A stretch of 64,000 bases of DNA from [Phialemoniopsis] sp. UDSM-2020 (taxonomy: Eukaryota; Ascomycota; Sordariomycetes; Thyridiales; Thyridiaceae). The stretch spans positions 3,906,001 through 3,970,000 of the forward strand of contig JAEILZ010000003.1 in NCBI GenBank assembly GCA_018873225.1, read 5' to 3'. Position numbers and translations under genes: made by a program. The notes beneath the pieces were generated by a model, which worked only from the letters and a program-made list of their open reading frames with translations, was not told the origin of the DNA and did no database searches. Shown piece after piece: positions 45,642 to 57,843 of this stretch. The stretch's first letter is position 1. The number at the start of each line of letters is the position of its first letter.

Positions 45642-47058
45642 TAGGATAAGATATGGAGCAGTTACAGTGTAAGGTACGTGAAGTTGCTAAGATAGGCAGT
45701 TGCATTTGTATTCGGGTGATTTACGAGTGTATGAACACGGTGCTGTTACGAGTGGATGTGATATAATTTTATTTGCTGCGTTCGTTTTCTGAGATAAAGC
45801 TTGTTGCACCACTTTCACACCTTGTTGCCCTTGTAAAATCACGTCCATGAAGTCAGTGCTGGCCAGAAGGGTATTTCTGCTTGAATCACACTGAGAACCG
45901 GTTATATGGCATTGAGTATTGTTCACCTCCGAGGCAGCCTTCCAGAGAAGCGGCCCAACCCTGCTTTCGGCAATAGGTTCAGTATTCGAAGGTAAGCCTG
46001 TCGAAGAAAAAGAACAACAATAACCACCACCATCTCCAACGCATGGACGAACCTCGATAGTCTTGACACACAGAATCAGAGAACCCCTGTGGTTAGAGCA
46101 CCACGACTAACATCTGGTTGGTGGTTTCAGTAAGAATTGGAGATCCAAGGCAGGGCTATTACTGGGTCGCGTTTTACTGCTGTGGAACTGCTAAGATCCC
46201 GGCAACGCCCGAGTTTCAGACCCAATGCCGTGCCTATTAAGACCCCAACGTCCCCAGACCGTTGCAGCTTATTTTGACAACTCTTTACAACATTGTCGAT
46301 TGCATCTCTTGCCAGGTATGGAAACCCTTAAAAGGTTGGTTTGCGTCTGCGTGCTTGATCAAGATGTGTTACTCTTTCGAAGAGAGGCGCATTCTGCAGA
46401 CAAGCACAGGCCCCCGATATTGACACATTCTCTCCCCCTCCCCCGCCCAATCATGTCTCTGGCGCACAGCACGGGGACCTGGAGCAAAGGGACACCACCG
46501 GGCTTGACTCACTTTCTCTACAAATTGAATCTTATCAGTCTGGACCGATCAAGTCTTCCAACAGACAGCTCCTCTTTTGCCCACTTTTCTGGGAGCTGGG
46601 CATAGTTGCGTAGCTTCTCACCGCTATCCTAGTGAGACTTTTCCCCACTGGCCACTGACAGACATCAAATACTTGATGACTGGGCAAGACAAGATATGTC
46701 CAGGGCATTGGCGAATTGAGTGAATTCCCCAACCCTCACCTCTACTCGCTCCATTCACCTTGAGATCATCCATCTCAAGCCTGCTCATTGTTCTTGGTTT
46801 CTTTCATCTTCAGTCTTGTTATTTCACGAGCGTCAAGATTTGGCAATTTCTATCATCGTCGCACCAGGCAGAGCCTCAACATCTCTTGCCACCCTAACAA
46901 CATTCAGTCCAGAAAGCGATAGCCCATTAGTGCGCTGCACCCGGGCCTAATCAGTCAGAGCAGCAGCTGCGTTTAAAGCGAACCTTGAGGTTGGATCACA
47001 CAAGCTCTTGTACTACGTCGAATTGTCAAAGGCTCGAGGGGCAGCCCGGTTCGCAGCT
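45642..47058. other. Intergenic region before the CDF gene
   Basis: About 1.4 kb. The open frame at 46225-46605 shows no domain. The last part is the presumed CDF promoter and leader. Confidence 0.45.
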
Positions 47059-48504
47059 ATGAACAGTCCCGACCTTTCCTCCAGCATCACGATGCATCCG
47101 CATCCCTTCCGCATCGAGTCAGCGCCTCCTTCGCGCTCTTCCAACCACACCCCGATCTCCGCCTACCGGCATGCTGCGCCCAACGCCTCTAGTACCGGCG
47201 TTGAGACCATCGAGCTCGAGACCAGCGATGCAGTCGAGCGCCACCCAACGGCCGCGAGTGATGTCGAGAGCCAAGTGACGGCTGGGGCAGGGGTAGTGAA
47301 TCGCCTGCCGAGATATGACCCGGAGAACGACCCCTACGGCCTCTCCAGCGCCTACAAGACGGAAAAGGACCTTGATAACATCAAAGCCAATACGTCGAGG
47401 AAGCGCCAGGACCGGGTTGCTCCCGGCTCGGGAGGAAAGAAGCAGACAGGCGGAGTCCTCGCGAGCTGCCTACCGTCCTCCGGTCGCTCTGCGATACAGG
47501 CAAAACGCGTGCAGACCTTTTATCGCAAACAAAACGATGCCATTGAGCGCCTCCTCAAGTCAGTCGAAGAGCATGTGGCCGAGGCCAAGCAGGAGCAGGG
47601 CGAGGATCTGCTCAAGTACCGCATTGCTGTCTGGGGCTCATTTATCGCCAACATCATCCTCGCTGCGCTACAAATGTACGGTGCTATCGCATCCGGCTCA
47701 CTCTCGCTCTTCACTACAATGGCCGACTCCATCTTCGATCCTCTCAGCAACCTGACTCTCATCTTGTCGACGCGCGCCGTCCGCCGTGTCGATGCCTCGC
47801 GGTTTCCCAGTGGCAAGGCCAGACTCGAGACAGTGGGAAATATTATTTTCTGCTTCCTCATGATCTCGGTCTCGCTCATCCTGATCGCTTTCTCATGTCA
47901 AGACTTGACCCAGCGTGCCAAGGATGGCGGTGTCAACGACTTCCATCTGCCCTCTGTCATTGCTGTCGTTGTCGCCTTCTGCACGAAGCTTGGTCTCTTC
48001 TTCTACACCTGGGCTCTCAAAGACAAGTACAGCCAGATATTTATTCTCTGGCAAGACCACCGTAACGACCTGCTCATCAACGGTTTCGGTATTCTTACCT
48101 CGGTGGGTGGCTCCAAGCTCGTCTGGTGGATCGACCCCATGGGCGCTATCATCCTTTCCATCATCGTCTCGGCCATTTGGTTACGCACTGCCTTTGCCGA
48201 GTTCATGCTGCTCGTGGGTGTGGTTGCCAACGTCGAGACGCAGCAGCTGATCACCTATGTCTGCGTGACGCACTCGGACATGATCCGGCAGATCGACACG
48301 GTGCGCGTCTACCACTCGGGCCCCCGCCTGATTGCCGAGGTGGACGTCGTCATGGATCCGTCGGCTTCGCTCAGGGAGACGCACGACGTGGCCGAGGAGC
48401 TGCAGTTCAAGCTGGAGAGCCTGCCGGATGTGGAGAGGGCATATGTGCACGTTGACTACGAGACCACGCACAAGCCCGAGCACCCACTGAAGAAGGATCT
48501 CTAA
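47059..48504 (+). CDS. Cation diffusion facilitator, Mn-type
   Basis: Divalent-cation/proton antiporter of the CDF family. One exon, 481 residues from the first ATG of the frame. A disordered cytosolic N-terminus of about 190 residues precedes six membrane segments, starting near KYRIAVWGSFIANIILAALQ. The metal-site motifs are DSIFD in the second helix and DHRND in the fifth, i.e. the DxxxD pair that distinguishes Mn-transporting CDFs (plant MTP8-11 type) from HxxxD zinc transporters. The C-terminal cytosolic domain includes HSDMIRQIDTVRVYHSGP and VDVVMDPSASLRETHD. It could reside in vacuole, Golgi or ER membrane; sequence does not say which. Confidence 0.92.
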   Translation: MNSPDLSSSITMHPHPFRIESAPPSRSSNHTPISAYRHAAPNASSTGVETIELETSDAVERHPTAASDVESQVTAGAGVVNRLPRYDPENDPYGLSSAYKTEKDLDNIKANTSRKRQDRVAPGSGGKKQTGGVLASCLPSSGRSAIQAKRVQTFYRKQNDAIERLLKSVEEHVAEAKQEQGEDLLKYRIAVWGSFIANIILAALQMYGAIASGSLSLFTTMADSIFDPLSNLTLILSTRAVRRVDASRFPSGKARLETVGNIIFCFLMISVSLILIAFSCQDLTQRAKDGGVNDFHLPSVIAVVVAFCTKLGLFFYTWALKDKYSQIFILWQDHRNDLLINGFGILTSVGGSKLVWWIDPMGAIILSIIVSAIWLRTAFAEFMLLVGVVANVETQQLITYVCVTHSDMIRQIDTVRVYHSGPRLIAEVDVVMDPSASLRETHDVAEELQFKLESLPDVERAYVHVDYETTHKPEHPLKKDL

Positions 48505-51107
48505 GGGATCTTTCGAGGAGTCTTTTGGTATCTCCGGGGTTGCATATCTGTCGGAGCGGGTTCATGCATGTTGCCGGGTTGCATTACGGGACTGGACAGT
48601 CTTTGGAACGGGCACACACTTCACTCTTTATTGAAATTTGTAATGGCGAGGCGTTTAGCATACGAGGACATTCGATTAACCACATTACGACGAAGTCTAC
48701 AGCTACCGAGAGCTCTGAACAACGTGAAGTGCGCCCCTCGCAACGTAGCTAAGGGTAGGCAGCCAAGATTATGAATCAAGGCATTGTCCCCTCCCCTCCA
48801 TCTCATTACTATCGTTCAGGTCTTTTCTGCAAGAACGGACTGGCTTATGCAGGCGTTCTTGTGACCTCAAGATCTGGGGCATCATTGGCGGCGGTCTAGG
48901 AAAAGACCCTGCAGGAGGGGGTGGAGTTGTAGTGTCGATCTCGCGGTGGAAGCTATGCTCATGTGACGGGCAACAAACGTCATGATGTAGCAGAGCCAGA
49001 TCTACCGAGTGAGAGCAACAATATCATACAAACCCCTTCACAGTAACTTGCCCCATTATGCTATGTTGAAAACAGATTTGCTCCGAGGTAAGATGGACTG
49101 CAATTGGGGGCTTGCGAACCACTGGGCCATCGCGAAGCTTGGGTATGTGTGATGCAATCGTTCCGGGGCCGACTTACTTTGGCGGGGTAGCTTCTCTGGC
49201 TTGTAAATGGTGGGATGCGCGAGTGATGTACAAACTTGCATTGAAACAATACAAAACGGCTTTTTAAGTGGATTGAACCAAACCGTGGCTGCATGTAAGG
49301 CGGCCCTCGGTGGCCACGCGATGCATCCAGTCATCAAAACATCACTACTCACGATAGAAGATGTCCGGAGAAGCTCGTCACTTCTACACACACACAGCTT
49401 ACGCGCGTGTGTCGTTGTTGGGAAATTAAACAACATACAAAGGACGCCGGGTCCCGTCCCGAGAACGGGCGACCTTGCGGGAAGGAGAATCTCTCGCTAG
49501 ATATGCGCCCATCCTTGGTGGGATCATCTTTTGCTGCAGCACTGTAACCGTTGATAGAGTGCAGGGAAGAGACAGGGGCTCCCATTGGACAATTGCATGA
49601 CCTCGTGTTGCACGACACTTCGCCTGGAGGGTGAGAGACAGAAAGAGAGGTGCTTTGAGCTCGCCAGAAGCTCCCGCTGTTTCCGGCGTGGAGATAACGA
49701 CGCCCTGCTTGACTTGGCAGGGCTTGTTGACAGGCAATAAGATGATGTTGCTTCAGGGTCAAGACACGGGATGAATGGAGAGCCCTGTCAAACCCGAGAT
49801 AAGCAGGCAGTCTGGGGAATGAACATGTCAAATTCGAGGCTTGTCACACAAACAAATGATGTGGTATGTGGGATGGTGTTGGTATTGGTGACAGGTAAGA
49901 GGTGCATATCTGCAGCCAGGAGGGGGAAGAATATTCCCCATGTCTCTCGTTCTCTCGCATGCGGACAATTTAGTTTTAGCCTGGTCCTCGTCAACCTGCC
50001 TTACTACAGGATGCGTGTGTTTGTGGCTTTTTCTTTTTCGGACCTGATACCATCGAGTCCAAGCCCGTCAATCCCTCATTAATCTTAGTTTGCCCACGAG
50101 GCCAACTCTCGACACTCTTGTTCGCCCAACTGGCGATCAGGTTCTGCATCGTCAACTAATTTCCCGCGCCTAATGAATGATCTGATGGCGTGAACCTTGG
50201 GGGAAGAGCCGCCTCTTTTTCTACCCCATCGCACTTCTCCTGGTTCAACACGCCGACCTGCCGAGGTCTGATATCTTATTGTACGCACCCACCTTTCGCG
50301 CTTCTATTACCCCTCTGCACCTGCACTGCATCCCAACTTGTACTTTCGTCTTGCCGTGATCCTTCTGCAAAACTCGGAGTTGAGATGATGCATAGGCAAA
50401 TCAGCGAGGGTCCGTCCGTCCTGTCCTAGCGCATCAAATCGAACGTGCTAAAGGAAAAGGCTAGGCGGTTTAGAGCAAGCTTGGCAGCTCTTGCTGCGAC
50501 CTCTAGTGGGTCTTCCCGATCATCTGTGATATCAGCGCACCGCAATAGACCAGAGCGAACAGCATACCTACGAAATACGTGCATACGACCCCTGTATTGT
50601 CTAGAGCAGCGTGGGTGGGGTGAGAGGCCAGAATCGACAAGAGATCCCAGCCCGCTCGCGCCCTCATTCTCTTTACCTTACCTGCTTTTATGCTGCCGCT
50701 AGCTAGAGGAGGATTGCCCATATGACGAGGGTCTGGTCGTTGGTCTCGTAACAAGATCCTGGCATTGCGTCTCTATCCGAGTACAGAGAAGTGGATTGTC
50801 GCTACCCTGTTGTTTTTCTTACCACCACTGTTGCCATCATTGATACTCGCTTCTGCTGTTGCTTGTCTATTCCTGGGCCGTGCTTCCCTGCTAACTCTTT
50901 TCTTACTCCACCACCCGTCTTCTCCTCCACCAGCGTTCTTCGTTCATGATACTGCTGTTCTGACGCTCCCGAGCTTGCCATTGCTTAGCCTTTGCAGTGT
51001 CCAAGTCTCTTCCTGATCTCCGAGCCTCACAGATCACTCGAGCCTCAATTGCACGCAGCTAATATTCCGGCCAGCCTGGCGTCGTTAACGAGGGCCTCTT
51101 GCACGCA
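48505..51107. other. Intergenic region upstream of glycogenin
   Basis: About 2.6 kb. Open frames (for example 49349-49831 on the minus strand) show no domain. The part from about 50190 to 51107 is pyrimidine-rich and probably contains the long promoter and leader of glycogenin. A CACACACACA run lies near 49387-49396. Confidence 0.45.
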
Positions 51108-53940
51108 ATGGCAGTGCAAGGTGGGGAGGATATCTATGCTACGGTGAGTCCAGTGCGGGAACCCGCGATGCACCTACTGTGCATGATCCCCAAGCTTTCT
51201 CCAGCACGACAAACAATGCGCAGTCAGAGCTGACCCGTTTGCGAACTACAGCTTCTCTTGAGCGATTCGTATCTGCCAGGTAATTTTCGCAATCCCCCAG
51301 CTCTTTTGCTCGTAGTCAATTGCTGATATTGTGGTTGTGCAGGAGCTCTGGTCCTCGCCCATTCTCTACGCGATGCGGGCACCACCAAGAAATTGGCCGT
51401 CCTGGTCACCCTCGACAGCGTCTCGGCCGAGGTCGTAACACAGCTCAAGGTAAGTAGGGGCTTGATCACAGATTCATTCAACCTGTCATCTCTCTGGCGC
51501 GTTTCAAAATACTGATGCTTGGGCAAAGACCGTCTACGACTACATCATCCCTGTTCCCCGAATCCAGAACCCGAACCCGGCGAACCTATATCTTATGAAC
51601 CGTGGGGACCTCCACTCCGCCTTCACCAAGATCAATCTATGGAAGCTGCTTCAGTTCCGCAAGATCGTGTACATCGATGCCGATGTCGTCGCCTACAGAG
51701 CTCCCGACGAGCTCTTCGGTCTGCCTCACTCCTTCGCCGCGGCGCCAGATATCGGCTGGCCTGACCTCTTCAACACCGGTGTGATGGTGTTCACCCCGAA
51801 CATGGGCGACTACTATGCTCTGACGGCCATGGCTGAGCGCGGTATCTCGTTCGACGGCGCAGATCAAGGTCTGCTAAATATGCATTTTAAGCACGACCAC
51901 CACCGACTGTCTTTCACCTATAATGTCACGCCCTCCGCCCACTACCAGTACATCCCAGCTTACAGGCACTTCCAGTCCAGTGTCAGCATGGTCCACTTCA
52001 TCGGGGCTGACAAGCCTTGGAAGCAAGGACGAGAAGCAAACACTGGTAGCTCTCCGTTCAACGAGATGACGGGGAGGTGGTGGGCTGTATATGACCGCCA
52101 TTATCGTAAAGAAGCACCGGTAGGTCGCTCATATGCGTAATGGCTTCTTTTTAATCTGACTTGAGGGATAGATTGCCCCGGCCCCTGCTGGACAGACACA
52201 GTCCGCTCCGGAGCTGGTCCAGTACTTTGTCAAAGGCGAATATCACCCAACCATGACCTACGTCGTTCCGACCGGCGAACCGTCTCGACCGCCGGCGACC
52301 GCATCATCCCACGGTCAGCATTATCACCACGCACCGCCCCCGTCGCATAGTCAAGATCACCACCACCACCACCACCATCCTGAAGAGCATCATCATGAAG
52401 ACCATCGCGATCACCACGCACACCCTCCCAGCGAGCCACCCTCCCAGCAGTCTTTACCGTCGTTCTCGTCGTTTTCGTCGTTTTCCCACCCCAGCGAGTC
52501 TTTTACTACCGTCGAGGCTTCAAATACTGAGGCTCGCGAAGAGCAGGTTTCGGGGCCCCATCGGGGGGCTCCTCAACAGCCACCGCCCGAGCCGCAACAC
52601 AAGTCTGAGCCTCCCCCGCCACCTCCCCAGCCAAGTTGGGACGCTCAATGGTAAGAGACCTCAATTTGAGATCTGTATGTCCATTCATAGGCTAACATAC
52701 AACTATCAGGCAACCTCCCCCAGCAGACTCCAGGCCAGAAGCTATGAACTTCCCGCAGACTCATTACGAGATGTCTTCTGATGTTGCGCACTTTGTCGCT
52801 CCTGAGAGGTATCCAAGCCCCCCAAAGAACATGTGGTACGAAGTGCCCAAGGAGCGTCCAGCGCCCTCTCGACAGAAACCGGCGGCGATCTTCCCTTGGG
52901 AGCGCCACCAGTCTCGAGCCTCGCGGGTGTTCCGTGACGAGCCTGAAGTTGAGCCAATGACTGAGGAGTCGATGATCGAGACTACGGGTCAGTCAAGCGC
53001 CCTGTCCGGCGTGCGAGCGCCAGCTGAAACCTCCGTAACAGAAACCTCGTCTGTGGAGCAAAAGAGCGAACCAATAACCCCAACCACTCCCACTATCCAA
53101 ATCACTCCATCTGATCCGTGGTCTTCTTTCACGCGCTCGAATGCATGGGACGATGTACCTGCCATCGAGCGGTATGTTGACGCCTACCAAAAGCACCGAC
53201 GCGGAAAGAGCCAAGGCAGTCCCGTGAAGCCGGGTGGAGTTGGTTCGGGCCGGCGAGCTCCAGACGCTCTCGAGGAAGCCATGCAAAGGCGCGGCTCCAA
53301 GGTCACAGACTTCCCCAGCGAAGTCGACAGACCGAGTCTTCCCGTCACACCGGCCCCTGTGCGCCGGCCGAAGTTCTGGGGAGGTGGTGCCTCAGGCTTT
53401 GGAGATGACGATGACGAAGACGATCAGCTGCTTCCGGCCGCGGAGGGCGTGCCGAGGCAGACTGACTGGGTATGTGTGCATGGAATTAGGTGGACTCCTG
53501 CAGACTGCCTTTGCCAACTAACTAACGTACTACGTGACTCTAAGGATCCAAACCAGCAGTTGGAAAAGCTGAAACAGCAGCATGAGATATTGCTGCAGAA
53601 ACTGGCCAGCCCTCCACAGGAAGCAAGTCAAAGGGATATCCCGACGCGTTCGTTGCCTTTTGGGTCAGAGGGTGTTAGGTCTCCGACGTATGTAGCACAT
53701 ACATCCGACGTGCTCAGTCCCAAGCCTATGAAGCCAAGCTCTGGAACGAGCCCCGTGCAGCATATCCTTGCTGGGCAGCAGGAGACCAGCTCCGGACCGG
53801 GAGGCACCACAAGATCATCTATCCCGGAGCCGAGTTATCATGGACCGGGAGCGGCCTGGGAGAAGGACGAAGACCTCCCGACACACGAACTAACTCCAGC
53901 ACCGCCGACTGAGGAGGAAAGGGACGTGTTGGACACGTAG
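51108..53940 (+). CDS. GLG1: Glycogenin (glycosyltransferase family 8)
   Basis: Self-glucosylating primer of glycogen synthesis. Seven exons (51108-51143, 51252-51279, 51343-51449, 51529-52119, 52172-52650, 52710-53469, 53545-53940) give 798 residues. The GT8 domain occupies about residues 10-250: LLLSDSYLPGALVLAHSLRD, the DxD motif YIDADVV (Asp107 and Asp109), Tyr196/Tyr198 in SAHYQYIPAY as the likely glucose acceptor region, and HFIGADKPW. A His-rich run and Pro/Ser-rich disorder follow. Near the middle of the C-terminal half is TRSNAWDDVPAIERYVD, the conserved glycogen-synthase-binding type motif. The last intron (53470-53544, 75 nt, GTATGT, CTAAC, TAAG) has no stop and keeps frame. Filamentous glycogenins are usually this long. 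Confidence 0.92.
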
Positions 53941-54311
53941 CCCGGAGGTATTCAATTGCGTTCATATTTATGCGGGGTGCCTGAGGGGCTCCTTTCCGTT
54001 TCCCACAAGTCAGCTGTCAAAGGGCTTAGTTTGTACGATAGTAGAGACCAAACAGGACTTGGAGGGTACGAGGCTAATTTGCTGTTCATCGCCATTATGG
54101 GTGGATCGGATCATACGGACTGTCGGTAATGGCTTCCTGTGCAAGGCGTATAATTTGGGCATACCGATCTAGCATCATCATTCTATATGCACTTGAACTT
54201 TCCCGGATCGCCTTGTTCCTTTCGCGTCCATGCTGCTAATGGCCGGTAATGAACACGCGTGACTGCACCTTTCTCGGTGTTGGGTACACGTACCGTTTTT
54301 TCTCGGAGCCG
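53941..54311. other. Convergent 3' regions of glycogenin and the OXNAD1-like gene
   Basis: About 370 bp spacer between converging genes; nothing else recognised. Confidence 0.45.
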
Positions 54312-55378
54312 TTACCACCACTTCTCGTAGAACACCCGATCCTTGTCCATGTGTAACCCCTGAGTCGAGGTCAGCTCCTCGACAAAGCTGTCTGTCATGG
54401 TAGGTAAGCCACAGATGTACACGACTGCTGAGCCTGTGTTTTCAGGGCCTCCCATCGCCGCTACAATGTCAGAGAGTTCTATCCTGCGAGGCAACATGGG
54501 CACCACATGCCCGGCTTTGGTCAGCGTCTGCTCCTGAGGCTTCTCATTACTTAAATTCTCGCCTTCCTGTCCCGTGAGAAACAACGTCAACTTGCCCTCG
54601 ACCTCGTTCCGACCCAACAGGCCGGCGAGCCTCTCCACGAACAGCATCTTGCTCGCGTCTCGACGGCCGGGCCCGGGGTCCTTCATGGAGTAAAGGAAGT
54701 GCACTTGCACCCTGTGGCCGTCTTCGGCCTGCTGCTGCTCGGCGATGTGCGCGACCATGCTGACGAGCGGGTTGACCCCGACGCCGCCCGCCACGAAGAC
54801 GGCCCCCGTGTGGTGGGAGGCGGCAGCCTGGGAAGCCGGTGGGTACACGAAGCTCCCGCCGATGCGGACGCGGAGCGTCTGGCCCAGGATGGCGGCGGCG
54901 TCCTGCCAGAGCCACGCGGCGGCCGGGTTGTCCGGGGAGCGCTGGACGGCGAGCTCGAGGTAGCCATCGCCGACGGACGACCCTGCCGCTAGCGACGGCC
55001 GGGACGTGATGGTGAAGCCGCCGGCCTTGGGGACGCCCGGGCAGAATGTGTCTAGCCACTGACCTGGGAGGAACTGCCAGAGGTGTCGGTGTCTTAGTCG
55101 GAAAGCATAGGAACGGGCGCATAGGGGAGAGATATACCTTGATGTCCGGGGCGCCATCCGGGACGCTCAGGCGCAGGATGCGGGTCGTTTCGTTGATCTC
55201 GTCTATGCGGCTTAGGATGACGGTGTGCAGACGCTGTCGTGGTCCAGTCTGATTAGCAGCGTCCCTGAAGTGTGTCGAGGGCTGGTGGCGCGCGATGCAC
55301 CCGGCATCCCCGAGAGTGACGCACCTCATTTCTAGGCTCGTGGGCCGTCCTCTCCTGATGGCTTGTTTTACTACTCAT
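54312..55378 (-). CDS. OXNAD1-like FAD/NAD(P)H oxidoreductase
   Basis: Ferredoxin-NADP reductase-fold flavoenzyme resembling oxidoreductase NAD-binding domain protein 1. Exons 55325-55378, 55138-55248 and 54312-55073 give 308 residues. The FAD-binding barrel shows INETTRILRLSVPDGAPDIK joined by splicing to FLPGQWLDTFCPG and GGFTITSRPS. The NAD-binding domain shows VFVAGGVGVNPLVSM and VHFLYSMKDP. The C-terminus YICGLPTMTDSFVEEL ... FYEKWW is the usual closing element. Introns are 76 nt (GTGCGT, branch GCTAAT, CAG) and 64 nt (GTATAT, GGCAG), both phase 0. No clear mitochondrial presequence is seen in the first 18 residues, which are charged. The electron partner is unknown. Confidence 0.87.
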
Positions 55379-55907
55379 CGTCCTCACTGCTGATGGACAA
55401 TGTTTTGATGCCGACTTATAAGTCTGAATCTGGGTATGAGATGAACTCCAGCAGTTGATACCTCGTTGGATAGCTCGTCGACCGGGGAGAGGCTGAAGGA
55501 ACGGGCGAAGTGAATATATAAAGTAATTGACTGACGAGAGTCTCATATCCCTCTCTGTGAGATTATTCGATTCATATCATGAGATGGCTGTCAAAGTCGG
55601 TTTCTTCCTTGCTGAGTTGAGAGCCAAGTCTTAGCAACAAGTTGGAGAAATCAACCCCGCTGTTATATGCTAAAGTCACAAATAACAAATCCTCGAGGTG
55701 AATTTACATCAAACACAATCCAACATTTTCAGAAGTTCCAGTAGAAATTACGATTAATATCCGCATCTTGTCTTGTTGACATGTAATTACGGCGATGAGC
55801 TCGACCAGGAAAAGGAAGCCGAAGTCATCACTTTGCCATCAATATATCTACAACTCAAGCGCAATGACCAGCATGGTTGTGGTTCACAATTGGGCCAGCC
55901 GTCCTGG
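55379..55907. promoter_or_regulatory. Promoter of the OXNAD1-like gene and 3' region of the DUF7918-like gene
   Basis: About 530 bp, AT-rich from about 55620 to 55760. No further feature found. Confidence 0.45.
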
Positions 55908-57843
55908 CTAGATCCAACTCTCGCACCCCTTGTAGAGCTCATTGCTCTCCATCAACTGTCTGGCAACCCGGCTTCGAGGTACGGCAGATTCTGCTTGTTC
56001 TGTCCCGGACTTCTCAGACCGAAGCTTCCATGAGCCATCGAACAGCGTACTAATATGCGGTAGACGACGAGGGTTCCGCATTCTAATGGGACTCTCACAA
56101 GTGTGATATCGATTTGTCAGTGTCGGTCGTTTTGTCCACTCGTCTGCGGCTACCTCCGCCTCATCTGAGTGTGATAAGCTCATACTCTGATGCTCCTGAT
56201 CCTGTATCAGATTGGTCTCGCGGGACTTGACCTCCAAAGGAGCTCGACTCTTGAAACCTGAAGGTGAGTACTCAGCCAATCCCTTCTCCAACAAGTCTCC
56301 CGTGGTCTCCGCGTAGTTGTTATGTCGTGCGAAGTGGTTGTAGTCGTTACTCGACGGAGGCGAAGCAGAATAGTCTGATAGTGACACGTCAGTGTTATTG
56401 CGCTCATGCTTGGAAAGCCCCTGGAGAATGAGTCTGCTATGAGAGGCAGGCAGTCGAGATGGATCATGTTGCACAATAACCTCAAGCTGGGTAGCTGTGC
56501 CCAGCTCAACCTGCTCACCCAAGAAAGATTCGCCGTCGAGATATTTCTGCAAAGAAGGGGTGACAGACACTTTGGATGCCGCCGAGGAGACCCGCGAGTG
56601 CTTCTTGGGGCTTTTCTTATCGCCTTCTCTGCCCTTCGGAGATGCTGCACATGGCAGCTCTGGCAACGGCCTCTGAAGATATGACTCGAGAAATCCGTCT
56701 CGAATGACTTTGCTCGGCTGAGGTAGCTGATTACTCGGCGCGTTGGCCGGCGCAAGCTCTGGAGCACGGTGCAGCAGACTGGCTGTGTTTCGTCGTCTCT
56801 GGCAAGTTCGAATTTGTTGAGGAGCTGGCTCGATAAGAGGAGCATTGTCCTTTCGAGTCTCTACGGCGGGTAAGGGTCCGCCATCCTTCTCAGTTGAGAT
56901 GGAGTTCCCTCCCTCTTCTCCCGCCACCTTCGAAGGGAATACGCTTGGCAGTGAGGACCGGCTGTTCTGTCGCGGAATCAGTTGTAGATTCTGCAGATTT
57001 TCCCATGATCTGTAGTGAAAGCGGAATGTTGCGTAGGGAGAGTCTCGGGGGTCGAAAAGGAGATAGTCGTAGAAAGCAACCTCCTCGGGCTTGTCTAGAA
57101 GACCGTCGCTAATGATACTGACCGATAAGTTAGAGCAACAATGACGATACTGGACGGAGTACTACTCACCCTATGCTATAGATCTCTGGCGAGCGGTGCG
57201 ACTCTAGTGTCGGAGCACGACAGTTGCGCCCCTTGGCCCGAAAGATCTGGACTTCGATGAGCCCGCCGTCCTCGGCAACCGATTTGTACTTGCTGTCGGG
57301 CAGGAACTTGAAGTGTCTCGTCTCGATGCCGTTTGATCTCAAGTATACCTCGTCATCCTGGTAGTCGTAATACTCGCTTGGCTGATAGAGCGCTCGATAA
57401 GTGGCGTCAGACGTTACAGTTCGGAGGTCAATGCCCCACGACACGACCCTCCGCCCATTGATGAGCACCTTGAAGAACAAGTACTTCTCTGACGGCGCTT
57501 TGTTGATCGTATAGTTGAAGAAGAATCTTGTATCTGTGGTTGTCCGAGTTTAGCATCTCTATCATCCTCCTCAACAACGCAACGGGGTAAGCAACTTACC
57601 CGGGACGGAAGGGACATATACAGAAATGGCCGGATTCGACTTAGCAATGTGATCAGCCGCCTGACTGGGGACAAGCGAGGCGACAGAAGCCGAGGAGGTG
57701 ACGCCGCTTCTCCTGACGCCGTTGCGAACAGGGCTGCTGAGACGGACAGACGAGCCGTCTGGGTGAGGAAACTCTGGCAGTGCTATATTGCCAGACTCGG
57801 GCATGGCCACGATGGCGACATCGATGCCGCGCAGGCAAGGCAT
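55908..57843 (-). CDS. DUF7918-like fungal protein with disordered C-terminal half
   Basis: Ascomycete protein of unknown function. Exons 57600-57843, 57170-57533 and 55908-57117 give 605 residues. The N-terminal part starts MPCLRGIDVAIVAMPES, reads through NPAISVYVPSVPDTRFFFNY and FFKVLINGRRVVSWGID, and has a block around EIQVEIFRAKG-like sequence (VQIFRAKGRNCRA). I recognise this as the conserved region now called DUF7918, about residues 1-260. The second half is Ser/Pro/Arg-rich, low complexity and acidic in places, with no domain. Introns are 66 nt (GTAAGT) and 52 nt (GTGAGT, CTAAC, GTCAG), and phases match. The name is from memory of the family pattern, so it should be treated as provisional; function is not known to me. 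Confidence 0.75.

Noticed and set aside
49349..49831. 160-codon minus-strand frame upstream of glycogenin
   Set aside because: No domain and no consistent codon pattern; likely promoter sequence.
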